A DNA stretch of 53,107 nt from Chondrus crispus (lineage: Eukaryota; Rhodophyta; Florideophyceae; Gigartinales; Gigartinaceae), in the NCBI RefSeq assembly GCF_000350225.1, contig NW_005178745.1, positions 1 through 53,107 on the forward strand, read 5' to 3'. The notes beneath the pieces are model-generated. The model ran no database searches, was not told the origin of the DNA, and saw only the letters and a list, made by a program, of their open reading frames with translations. Below are positions 20,423 through 30,788 of this stretch, piece by piece (the stretch's first letter is position 1; every line of letters begins with the position of its first letter). Made by a program: the position numbers and the translations under genes.

Positions 20423-20710
20423 AGAGAACGTTAATGACGAGAAGAAGTCCTGAGGGCAAAGTGGCTGCATCGAAGCGCAAGCGAGGTTAAGGGGGCCGTT
20501 CTAGGTTTTCGCTTCGAAGCGCTTCGGTTCGGTTCAACTAGAAAACCGATTAGACCAAAGTCTGCTCGCGCAGTTAAGGCAACATGCCGATGTGACAGCA
20601 AGAGCGAGCGCACAACAAGAGCGCCGGGATGCAACACAGGAAGACGATACAACATTTACCAGCGCGTTGAACAAGCTCTACAACGCGGTCGCTACATGTT
20701 GATATTGCCC

Positions 20711-21237
20711 TTAAATGTTTGTAGCACGGGTGTAAATCAGCTGAGAAGAATGCTGCGACACCATACGGATCTCATCCTTGGCCATGAGTTCCTTGATGGC
20801 CATGCGAGCCAAGGAGCCGTTGATGTGCAGACGCTCGGCGAGCACGGAGGGCGTGATCAGCTTGTACTTGGGCGCTTCCTTGTACAGCTTCTCGTACGTG
20901 TCCTCGTCGAACAGAACGAGGTTGTTGGCCTTCTCCTTGACCTGCGGACAGAGGCGTCAAGAGGTGGGGGGGGGGGGGGAATTTGTTTAGTACATCATTA
21001 GGTTCGCGTGGATGCCGCTTCTTCGTGAGGGCGCAATTGCACATGAACTATCACGTCATGCGCGGCGGGGTGGATGCGACTGAGATGCGAATGAGATGCG
21101 AATGCGCGGCAATGGATCGGGAAACTTACCTTTCCCTTGGACCACTTCTTCTTCTTCGCGCCCTTGGCGTTCTTAGAAGCCGCCTGGCTTGCCGTTGCGG
21201 CAGAATTCTGCGCGGACTTTCCTTGCTTGGGCGCCAT
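20711..21237 (-). CDS. RPS25: 40S ribosomal protein S25 (eS25), two exons
   Basis: CDS is complement(join(20711..20941, 21130..21237)), 112 aa. Exon 1 encodes [20 protein letters not shown] and continues through the Lys-rich [11 protein letters not shown] segment. Exon 2 continues [20 protein letters not shown] and [20 protein letters not shown], ending in YTRATNI, all highly conserved in eS25. The protein sits on the head of the small subunit and is needed for several IRES-driven initiation events. The 188-nt intron has GTAAGT and CCGCAG borders. It lies upstream of CENP-C on the same strand, with about 290 bp between. Confidence 0.96.
20942..21129 (-). other. Intron in RPS25 (188 nt)
   Basis: GTAAGT at the 5' end (21129 downward), CCGCAG at the 3' end (20942), phase 0. 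A TACTAAA branch-like sequence lies upstream of a C-rich tract before the 3' site. Confidence 0.92.
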
Positions 21238-22158
21238 GGTGACTGTGAGGGAAAGGTCGGTGGGCAGATCTGAGCAGGTCGTAAATTACTCTTGACCAAG
21301 ATGCACACGTCGACGAGCGGCGGTCGTCGGGATCTCTGTACGATGCCTGTGGGCGACCCGCCGAAAAATTTCCAAAATTATCGGGACATCGAACTACATA
21401 TATCAGAGAGTAGTTACAATTACTATGGGCATGCTATTCGTCTAAGGAAACCTTAACCCTGAAGATTGCGGCCAACGAGCACATGCCAGTCATGCATCCG
21501 GTTGGTTTCATCAGAATAGAGTGGGGTGGCGGTGGAGCAGAACAAATGACCGCATTACAGTAATGAGAGATAGAATCTGCGGTACACGAGGCTACAGTAC
21601 TGAAGTACCGCAAAAATGAAGAAAGTATCGAGCAGGAAGCGAAGCACATTGGTGTTTCTCAGCACCACTTTTGCTGTCATTTCTTTCGTTTATGAAGGGC
21701 TTCATTTGGCACGCCACTACGGACAAGGGTGTCTCTCAATTGACCAGAGAACATTTGAAATGGTGATGTGCTGAAGACTCAGCTTGAGCTTTACGTAGAG
21801 TATTGCTAAGGAGTGTTGCAGCCATCTCGGCTCGGCCGCAGACAGTTCAAATCAGCAAAAGATCAAGACAAACTTGCCAGCTTGAGGATATGTTCCTAGA
21901 AACGCATCCCTAGCAATGACGGTTAAGTGATGCCGGCCGTGCTTTTTAGTGAGTACCATTGCGCGACGGATAAATTAGGTTACGCTTTCTAATATCGTAC
22001 GCTGCTGAAACATTTAAGTTATGTTGCCCAGCATATTTTAAGTTCAAGAACTTATGGGAGGGCCGTTCAGAGTGTACCAGAAGGCGACGCCAAGATCGTC
22101 ACTTTGAAACCCGCAACCCAAATAACGGAAGTGCACCTTCGAGCCTGATGCATACATA
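21238..22158. other. Intergenic region between RPS25 and NFRKB-like gene
   Basis: About 920 bp with no convincing ORF. It contains the RPS25 promoter (plus-strand right side of 21237) and the 3' flank of the next minus-strand gene. No repeat or RNA gene was recognised. Confidence 0.5.
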
Positions 22159-23607
22159 TCATGACATCTTTTTCCTCCTCTTCTTCTTCGGCCTGCTTCG
22201 TACAATAGCACTGGTCGAGTTGCGCGTTGAGTGCAATGTCACCGTATCTTGCTTGACGTTACTCTCTCTCGCCCAAACCGGTCTCTCAAAATCATGCACA
22301 TCCATATCGTTGTGCAGGTAGCACCATTCCTTAGTCTCAGCGTCGTACCGAACCGGCGCATTTTCCTCATAGTGCAGACGGTCAAGCGCGCCAGACACCA
22401 CCGTGTTCAACTGCTGAAACGTCGCATGCTCCCGTAGGTATTGGCTATCCCTCAGCAGATCACAAATGTCCGCCCTCGTGCCGCGATTGTTCAAAAGACG
22501 CGACGCCGCATCTCGCACAATGCACAAAATGGTGACATGACTAGGGCGCTCATTCCGCAACAAAACATGCTCCCTCGGCCTACCCCCATCCAGAGCCGGA
22601 CCCCTCTTAAGCGGCCCCACGATCGACTGCCCCCATGGGTTCTCATATCTATACGCCCGTTCCGGGACGTTATACCGCTGCGTCTCCTGGTTACGAAAGT
22701 CCAGGACCCTGCGCCAGCGATCTGCATCCCACTCGTTGACCTGACGCTGTGCGGCAGCCTCTGCTGTGGCACTGATACGCCCCGGCAGGGCTTGCAAGGC
22801 GCCTCCCTTCTTGGTGAGGTTCCCCCCCACGGCGGCCAGCCCCGCTAACGAGTCTTGCGCGACCTCGATACAGGCCTTGCGTGCGAGCAAGCGGCGGACG
22901 GTGCGGTCATGGAACTCGCGCAGCGTGAGCAAGTGATGCCTGCGCTCAATCAGCGTGACGCGGAGGCGCCAGCGGCGGACCCTGGGGTGCGTGCATCCGG
23001 CGGCCACAGCGTCGAACATGCGATCGCGCGGCGACCCAAAATAGATCGAGTCGCCCTGCAGCAGGCGATGTACGGTGTCCTCCTTCTCCTTGCGCGAGAA
23101 GGACTGCGGGAGATGGGCGCGTAATGAATCGCGCTCCTCCTCCGTCAACCTGCGCCACGCGTGTAGGTTGAGTACGTCGGCGGCCTGCAAGCCCAGGGCG
23201 CGGCATGCGCCGACCTGGCCGATGTAAGTGTCGAGCAGGTTGCCTGCGTACTCGTCGCCCGAGCTGGCGGCGGCGTCGTCTTCGTCGGGCTTCTTGCGGC
23301 CGAGCTTGCGCTTGCCGCGGCCATACGCGCGCTTGGGCGGAGGCGGCTTGGCGGCCGAGGAGATGGGGCGCGCGGTCAGGCCGAGATGGTCCAGGCTGCG
23401 GACGGTGGCCTCGCGGGCGTTGATGTCGGACTTGGGCTTGATGCGGGAGCGCTTCTTCCCGGGGCCGCCCTTGCCCTTGGGCTTTGGCTTCTGGGGCTCC
23501 ATGGAGCGGGGGGCGGAGGGGGAGAGATGTGTCTTGTGCTTGGGGACGAAGACGAACTGGGGGACGTCGTAGAAGTCGTCGTCGGAAGAGACGGAAGTTG
23601 GGGACAT
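22159..23607 (-). CDS. NFRKB-like protein (INO80 complex subunit G)
   Basis: A 482-aa ORF. A Lys/Pro-rich N-terminus (to ~120) is followed by a DEUBAD/ASX-homology-like helical region (~125-200) with LTEEERDSLRAHLPQSF and LLQGDSIYFGSPRDRMFDAV, which is how NFRKB begins. A C-terminal winged-helix-like domain is seen at ~365-450 (HVTILCIVRDAASRLLNNRG then YDAETKEWCYLH), and a basic tail (RSRPKKKRRKKM) looks like a nuclear localisation signal. In animals NFRKB belongs to the INO80 chromatin remodeller and restrains the deubiquitinase UCH37. It is head-to-head with SDF2. Confidence 0.75.
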   Translation of the reverse strand: MSPTSVSSDDDFYDVPQFVFVPKHKTHLSPSAPRSMEPQKPKPKGKGGPGKKRSRIKPKSDINAREATVRSLDHLGLTARPISSAAKPPPPKRAYGRGKRKLGRKKPDEDDAAASSGDEYAGNLLDTYIGQVGACRALGLQAADVLNLHAWRRLTEEERDSLRAHLPQSFSRKEKEDTVHRLLQGDSIYFGSPRDRMFDAVAAGCTHPRVRRWRLRVTLIERRHHLLTLREFHDRTVRRLLARKACIEVAQDSLAGLAAVGGNLTKKGGALQALPGRISATAEAAAQRQVNEWDADRWRRVLDFRNQETQRYNVPERAYRYENPWGQSIVGPLKRGPALDGGRPREHVLLRNERPSHVTILCIVRDAASRLLNNRGTRADICDLLRDSQYLREHATFQQLNTVVSGALDRLHYEENAPVRYDAETKEWCYLHNDMDVHDFERPVWARESNVKQDTVTLHSTRNSTSAIVRSRPKKKRRKKMS

Positions 23608-23930
23608 GGCGGCGGGAGGGCCGGATTTAGAAGGGGATTTTATGAAGGGACGGAGGCGGTGGACAGCGGCCCCGGCGGTTCGTTGCTCGCTGCCGGACAG
23701 TGTCCTGCCACGCCGTTTCGTCTTCCCGCCCGAAGAATCCTCCGATGTGTAAGATACCGCCGCGTTATGATCGCTTTACAAACCCATTTTTTCCTCCTTT
23801 TCACCTTTCCAGTTGATTGATGAGTACATTTCTCCTCCTCCCTCCCTCTGACTTTCCCCGCCCCCTGGATTTCCCTCCCCCCCCCTCCGCCCGCCGCCCC
23901 GGTCGATCCCCCACACCACCCTCCCCCGCC
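23608..23930. promoter_or_regulatory. Divergent promoter region NFRKB-like / SDF2
   Basis: 323 bp between starts. The SDF2-proximal 110 bp are strongly pyrimidine-rich (CCTCCCTC-type), as seen before other start codons in this window. Confidence 0.4.
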
Positions 23931-24605
23931 ATGCTCCCCCCGAAGAGCAGAGCCGCCGCCTTGGCCCTTCTCCTGCTCTCGCATCTATATGTAACGCTGG
24001 CCAGCGACGACGAGGAGCCCGTCGAAATCGTCACGTACGGCTCGACGATCAAGCTGGAGCACGTGCCGACAGGCGTGCGCCTGCACTCGCACGACGTGTC
24101 GTACGGCTCGGGCTCGGGGCAGCAGTCGGTGACGGGCTTCCACGACGCGGGCGACTCCAACTCGTACTGGATCGTGAAGGCGGCGCACGGCGCCGCGCGC
24201 CGCCTGGCCGGCGAGCCCGTCAAATGCGGCGACTGGGTCCGTCTGCAGCATCTCAACACCGGCAAGAACCTGCACAGCCACGACCATCGCGCCCCGATGA
24301 ACGCCGACGCAGAGGTCAGCGCGTACGCCCTGCAGAAGGACGGCAGATGGTTCAATGGAGACACCGCCGATAATTGGGTCCTGGAATGCGTCGCAAGGGG
24401 CGCCGCGCAGTGGAAGCGCTTCGAGCACGTGCGGTTCAAGCATCAGGAGGGGGGGAAGTGGCTTGCCGCTGATGCTAGACTCAAGTTTCGTGAGCCGATT
24501 CCGGGACAGCTCCAGGTTAGCGGCTCGAGTAGGCAGAACGCCAATACCGTGTGGAAGACTAACGAAGGCTTCTACTTTGCTCCTCCGAAGCCAAAGTCGG
24601 TGTAA
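23931..24605 (+). CDS. SDF2: SDF2-like ER protein with MIR domains
   Basis: A 224-aa product. The start at 23931 was chosen because it gives a clean signal peptide (MLPPKSRAAALALLLLSHLY, cleavage near TLAS); the frame is open 38 codons upstream but only through Pro-rich leader sequence. Three MIR repeats follow: YGSTIKLEHVPTGVRLHSHD, CGDWVRLQHLNTGKNLHSH and EHVRFKHQEGGKWLAAD, a beta-trefoil as in SDF2. Members of the family act with DnaJ chaperones in ER protein quality control and resemble the MIR part of O-mannosyltransferases. No HDEL-type retention signal is visible; the C-terminus is PPKPKSV. Confidence 0.9.
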   Translation: MLPPKSRAAALALLLLSHLYVTLASDDEEPVEIVTYGSTIKLEHVPTGVRLHSHDVSYGSGSGQQSVTGFHDAGDSNSYWIVKAAHGAARRLAGEPVKCGDWVRLQHLNTGKNLHSHDHRAPMNADAEVSAYALQKDGRWFNGDTADNWVLECVARGAAQWKRFEHVRFKHQEGGKWLAADARLKFREPIPGQLQVSGSSRQNANTVWKTNEGFYFAPPKPKSV

Positions 24606-24836
24606 AGCTATCCACATCGCGCCTGTCAAGCCTTTTATTGCTCACGTCTTGGCTGCACGCCCTCCGAAAGCTTGCAAGCCTTCGGCAGTCAGTGCAGTGC
24701 GCAGTGCGCTCGATGTGGTGCTAGCTTAGCACCGAGTAAATATGTAAATATGGCGCTGCCCGTACAAACTCATCCTCCTGCAATCGCTACACCACAGCCG
24801 CCAATACTTTGGCAATGTACATCTCCGCCTCCTGTC

Positions 24837-25463
24837 TTACATTACCAAATCCGCGTCTGCTTTCTCCAACCCCTCGACCATGAGCCTCCGATCGTCCTCC
24901 CCACCCGCCTCGATCCCCCTTTCCACCACATCCCCCTTCACGCCGTCCACAAACTCATCAATCTCCCCCGCCAGTCTCTTCCTTTCCCCCGCATTCAACA
25001 AAAACTTGTTCAGGAACCAAAACACATACCCAAGCCCGACAATCCTGAGCACATCCGGCACGAGCGGGATAGCGTCCAGCGCGCCCATGGTTGCCGACAG
25101 CACGACGGCCGAAAGCCCGAGCCCGACGACCACGCCGGTGACGTTGAGGTAGTACTGCGGCCGCTCCGCCATGTCATCCAGAAAGGCCTGCGCGCCGGAC
25201 GCCGTGCCCGGCGGCAGCGAGAGGGACGGCAGCGCCGCCAGCGACGGGTCTTCCAGCGGCGCCGCTGGCGCCGCTGGTGCTGGCGTCGCTGGCGTCGCTG
25301 GGACGGCGGTTGGCGCCCGCTCTTCGCAGGCGACCGGGAAAGCCCGGGCACGCCGCGGCCGGCAGCGGCCACGCGTGAGCGAGGCACCTGAGGCTCGAGG
25401 GATGCCCGCTACGTGCACGCCAAAGGCGGCGCAGGACATCGCGAGGCGCGAGGCCTTGGTCAT
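24837..25463 (-). CDS. CURT1/CAAD-domain thylakoid membrane protein
   Basis: A 208-aa product from MTKASRLAMSCAAFG (the Met eight codons on is an alternative start); the frame is open upstream without likely coding content. Residues 1-50 are an Arg/Ala/Ser-rich plastid presequence with an early Phe. An Ala/Pro/Thr-rich linker made of 9-bp DNA repeats follows. The CAAD domain then runs AQAFLDDMAERPQYYLNV, two membrane helices (GVVVGLGLSAVVLSATMGAL and VLRIVGLGYVFWFLNKFLL) and a C-terminal amphipathic helix. CURT1 proteins bend thylakoid membranes. It converges on SDF2 and is divergent from TFIIA-gamma. Confidence 0.87.
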   Translation of the reverse strand: MTKASRLAMSCAAFGVHVAGIPRASGASLTRGRCRPRRARAFPVACEERAPTAVPATPATPAPAAPAAPLEDPSLAALPSLSLPPGTASGAQAFLDDMAERPQYYLNVTGVVVGLGLSAVVLSATMGALDAIPLVPDVLRIVGLGYVFWFLNKFLLNAGERKRLAGEIDEFVDGVKGDVVERGIEAGGEDDRRLMVEGLEKADADLVM

Positions 25464-25768
25464 CGGGAGGCACTGGCGGCTGTGGGGTTCGGGGATGGAT
25501 CCTAGGGAGAGGAGCTTTGCCGGGGGAGGGTGGTGGTGCTGAGGAGGAGATCTAGAAATGGGGCCGTCACGCTGAGCTGTCCTGCAACGCAAAGGCCTCA
25601 GAAATATCATACAGTATGACAGCCGGCACTTGCCCCATTTGCCCGCATTTGACCTTTTCCGCACCTTTCCGTCCTTCCCGCACCCCTTCAGCCGTCACTC
25701 ACTTCTCCCCGCATCCACCCCCGCACACTCTCTCCCCCACCCCCACCTCCCGCGAAGTTCTCAGCACG
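25464..25768. promoter_or_regulatory. Divergent promoter region CURT1 / TFIIA-gamma
   Basis: 305 bp between start codons. It carries a C-rich tract (about 25680-25755) immediately before the TFIIA-gamma ATG. No specific element is assignable. Confidence 0.4.
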
Positions 25769-26089
25769 ATGTCCGGCTCCTTCGAGCACTACCGCCTGTC
25801 GCTGCTCGGACAGGACCTGGAGGAAACGCTGGACGAACTCGTCACGGCAGAGCTTTTCACTCCTGAATTGCGCGACGTCGTCATGGACCACTTCAGCCGC
25901 GCCATGCTTGACGCCCTCGCCACGCAGGTCCGCACCAAAGCCGTTATTAAGGGCGTCATTGGACACTACCGTAACCACGACGATATCTGGAGAATCTTCC
26001 TCAAGAACATTGACATGAAGATCGATGGCAAGGGCATCGGCTCCAGTCAGATCACACAGGTCATCGCCGTATCCAAACGCACCACGTGA
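25769..26089 (+). CDS. TOA2: Transcription initiation factor IIA gamma subunit
   Basis: A 106-aa product starting MSGSFEHYRLSLLGQDLEET; the upstream in-frame Met at 25616 lies in a Pro/Ser-rich leader. The N-terminal four-helix-bundle part reads LVTAELFTPELRDVVMDHF, and the beta-barrel part reads IGHYRNHDDIWRIFLKNIDM. Length and both domains match the small TFIIA subunit, which with the alpha/beta subunit stabilises TBP on TATA DNA. Confidence 0.94.
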   Translation: MSGSFEHYRLSLLGQDLEETLDELVTAELFTPELRDVVMDHFSRAMLDALATQVRTKAVIKGVIGHYRNHDDIWRIFLKNIDMKIDGKGIGSSQITQVIAVSKRTT

Positions 26090-28349
<2,260 letters not shown>

Positions 28350-28411
28350 TAGGCACAGTAAACCTGCCACGAACGGAGACTGCAGCAGCTTGACAGTACA
28401 AAATCGGATGC

Positions 28412-28972
28412 TCAAATATCTTTTCCGTCAGTGCCCTTGGTATCTCTTCCTTTCAGCTGCTTGTCCCAGGCGCCAAAAATAGTCTCTTGTACATCAGGAT
28501 TCGGACAGCCTTCTTCAATCTCAGGCTGGTCTCGACTGCCCGGCTGGACAGCTTGCGTTGCTGGTCCATCTGTGTTTTCTATAACGCCAGCCACAGTGGC
28601 ACCTACGGCAAATATCACGAATGGCAAAACTCCCTTGTCGAAGGACGAGCTTCCGACGTTAATAGCGATGAGGTCAGCAAGCGCCGAGGAGATTCCGCTT
28701 GCGAGTGCGATAAGAGCAACTGGTGCCTCTGTGACAAGGCCAAGACACCCGAAAAGAGCGCTCCCCACTGCAATTGAGGGTCCCCCTGCAGCGGCAGCGA
28801 CAACAGTGGTCAGGGCCAAGGTAGACAAGCTGTTTTTTCGTCTTAGTGGCGTTGTGACCGCGACGACGAAACGCCTTCGCTGACCGTGAAGATGGCGGCA
28901 ACAGGCAGGGCGTGGTCGAATGTGACGGCCCCTCGCAAGCGGTGTTGTCTGTGCGAATGCGAAGTGTGTCAT
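28412..28972 (-). CDS. Predicted plastid membrane protein, unknown family
   Basis: A 186-aa product from MTHFAFAQTTPLARGRHIRP; the frame is open upstream but the Met at 28972 begins a good plastid presequence (Phe early, Arg-rich, ending near VVAVTTPLRRK). Three hydrophobic segments follow: ALTTVVAAAAGGPSIAVG, PVALIALASGISSALADLIA and GVLPFVIFAVGATVAGVI. The C-terminal ~50 residues are polar, with an invariant-looking ETIFGAWDKQLKG. I do not recognise the family. It converges on the formaldehyde dehydrogenase gene with about 60 bp between stops. Confidence 0.6.
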   Translation of the reverse strand: MTHFAFAQTTPLARGRHIRPRPACCRHLHGQRRRFVVAVTTPLRRKNSLSTLALTTVVAAAAGGPSIAVGSALFGCLGLVTEAPVALIALASGISSALADLIAINVGSSSFDKGVLPFVIFAVGATVAGVIENTDGPATQAVQPGSRDQPEIEEGCPNPDVQETIFGAWDKQLKGRDTKGTDGKDI

Positions 28973-29229
28973 GTTCCACGGGGGGACCGGTATGATTCTG
29001 ACACTGATGGTGCGCACGTTATTCAACGCGGCATCCGTATCTTTTGTCTCAAGCTCTTGAACAGATATGGTCATCCAAATTCCGAAGAGGGTGAATTTAT
29101 GGAGCCTGAAGTCGCCCGAGTATCTATCGGCAGAACTGAGATACTGCAAGGTACAGTAATACTGTACCCGTTCTGTACTGGTGAGCCTTTCTCCCTCCAG
29201 GCATGAAGGGCAGCAGACCACCGTAAAGT
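28973..29229. other. Short flank between plastid gene and mobile-element nest
   Basis: Promoter side of the minus-strand plastid gene. A small palindromic stretch at ~29148-29166 (GGTACAGTAATACTGTACC) is visible. No gene seen. Confidence 0.4.
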
Positions 29230-29250
29230 TTTACATTCTAAATGTGATTT

Positions 29251-29310
29251 TGTGTGATGTGTCGCGACAGCCGGATAGAATTATCAGGAGGGACCGAAAT
29301 AATTACTGTA
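29251..29310 (+). repeat. 5' LTR of copia element, left fragment
   Basis: First 60 bp of the LTR, identical in position and sequence to the start of the 3' LTR at 40886. It is interrupted after GTA at 29310 by the nested retroelement. Confidence 0.95.
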
Positions 29311-29350
29311 ATGGATACGCTCGCGAGGGGGCCGGCTGCTCAGTGATGCC
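29311..29350 (-). repeat. Split direct repeat B2
   Basis: 40 bp starting ATGGATACGCTCGCGAGGGG on the plus strand; exact copy of B1. It is the terminal repeat at the 3' end of the element. Confidence 0.92.
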
Positions 29351-29509
29351 TGATGACACAATTCTTTAATTGGAGTCGAAGGTTGGAGAGTGTAACCGTG
29401 TAGATACGTAGACATGTAGACACACTCCACTAGTTGCGTTCTAAAAACGACACAGAAAGAAGCCGAAAGGGGCTGCGAGCAGCCGGTGAGACGCGGGATG
29501 GCGGGAGGG

Positions 29510-29710
29510 AAAGCGAGAAGCGAAATGACTGCCGAACGCAGCACGTCCCCAATGGGAGTTCGGGGGACTGAAATACAGTATTCCCTCAAGCACCGCCGCG
29601 GTCGACGGCGGCGGTGGCGTGACTGCGTGATGTGACGGTCACGTTCAGATTCCCCCCTTGCCCCAATGAGCGCTGGGGGATTACATGGTGATTCCACAAT
29701 ACCGTTCGTA
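29510..29710 (-). repeat. Split direct repeat A2
   Basis: 201 bp matching A1 with a single mismatch (GAACGC versus GAACGG). It abuts B1 directly, and its end CCGTTCGTA meets ATGGATAC of B1, giving the presumed circle junction. It contains a near-perfect palindrome CACCGCCGCGG/TCGACGGCGGCGGTG. Confidence 0.93.
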
Positions 29711-29750
29711 ATGGATACGCTCGCGAGGGGGCCGGCTGCTCAGTGATGCC
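29711..29750 (-). repeat. Split direct repeat B1
   Basis: 40 bp identical to B2, adjacent to A2 and 24 bp from the recombinase stop codon. Confidence 0.92.
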
Positions 29751-29774
29751 ACAAAATGCGCGACTGCACCATGA

Positions 29775-30788
29775 TCATGGGGCAGCCTGGGTCGGAGAAG
29801 CACCGGAGGTCAGAAAGCGCTCGAAGAACAAGCGAGCGGAAGGTGTGCGGCGGCATTGCGTATCGACGTAATGCCGCAACACCACCTCTTGGCTCGTGTG
29901 GTTCGAGAGCCTCATGAGGAGTGGTAGCGGGAGGCCCACCGCGTACGCTGCCGACATTACCCCGCTTCGTAGGGAGCGGGGGGTGAATTTCATCCCAAGA
30001 GGGGCGAGGGTCCCGGTGGATGCGAGAAGAGCGGCTACAGTGCGGGCTAAAAATTGCGGAGCAGCGGGAGCGGCGCGTCGGGTGGAGTGGGGGAACAAGT
30101 GGGCGTCCGACTGGGTGGCAAGGTGCGCGAGCTGGCGAAGTAAGGTAGCGAATGGGTCCGTGGGCCCAGAGAAGGGTATTCGAAGTGCGATGCGGGGCAC
30201 AACGCCGGTCTCGGCGTACTTGAAACGCCGTAACTGTAGTTGTCCTTCGGATGGGGTAAGTCGAATGTCACATCGTTGCAAGGCAGCCACAGTCGAGGGG
30301 CGTGCGCATAACAAAAACGTAAGTGCAACGAGGCCGTGTTGGCGGAGTGTGTGGCTGTCACGCGCGGAGCGAATAGGCCAGGGAACTGCAAGGGCTTCGC
30401 GAAGAGCGGTCTCGGCGACTGAGGCGGGGAATGGCGCGGATCGCTCTGGGGTCCCGGTGGCTCTGCGTGCATCTTGAGCGCCGTAGCCGCGACGCGCCAT
30501 CTGAACCATTCCATGATCTGTGGGGTCTCCGTAGCCTTCGCGGATGTGTTGGGCAGCCACTGCGGCCAAATACGGACGGATAGATCCGCCGCGCACGGTG
30601 TTTCTCTCAAATAAATATCCGAGGTACGATGCAATGGTGCTGCCGGAGGCGGGTAGAGCGGCCAACGAGTGTGCCGTGCAAAACGTCACGAATCTATCCC
30701 AGTGTCGTTGGTAATTCCCCTGCGTCGAACGGGCGTAGCCAGAACTCATAAGGTGTGCGGCCGTGTCAGCCCCCGCAGCGCGCAGCAT
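29775..30788 (-). CDS. Tyrosine recombinase of the Ngaro/PAT-like element
   Basis: A 337-aa protein starting MLRAAGADTAAHL. The N-terminal SAM-like domain (ARSTQGNYQRHWDRFVTFC to ~110) resembles the core-binding domain of YRs. The catalytic domain shows the first Arg in CARPSTVAALQ (~163), the box usually H-x-L-R as RSLRS (271-275, with Arg in place of His), a His in SNHTS, and the nucleophilic Tyr in LRHYVD (~307). It should integrate circular cDNA. The ATG overlaps the RT stop codon as TGATG, the reason for choosing this start. The same frame is open far upstream across RT, which I take as a consequence of GC-rich sequence. Confidence 0.88.
   Translation of the reverse strand: MLRAAGADTAAHLMSSGYARSTQGNYQRHWDRFVTFCTAHSLAALPASGSTIASYLGYLFERNTVRGGSIRPYLAAVAAQHIREGYGDPTDHGMVQMARRGYGAQDARRATGTPERSAPFPASVAETALREALAVPWPIRSARDSHTLRQHGLVALTFLLCARPSTVAALQRCDIRLTPSEGQLQLRRFKYAETGVVPRIALRIPFSGPTDPFATLLRQLAHLATQSDAHLFPHSTRRAAPAAPQFLARTVAALLASTGTLAPLGMKFTPRSLRSGVMSAAYAVGLPLPLLMRLSNHTSQEVVLRHYVDTQCRRTPSARLFFERFLTSGASPTQAAP

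Noticed and set aside
22441..23820. Plus-strand ORFs of 135-144 codons
   Set aside because: Antisense to the NFRKB-like gene and its Pro-rich 5' flank.
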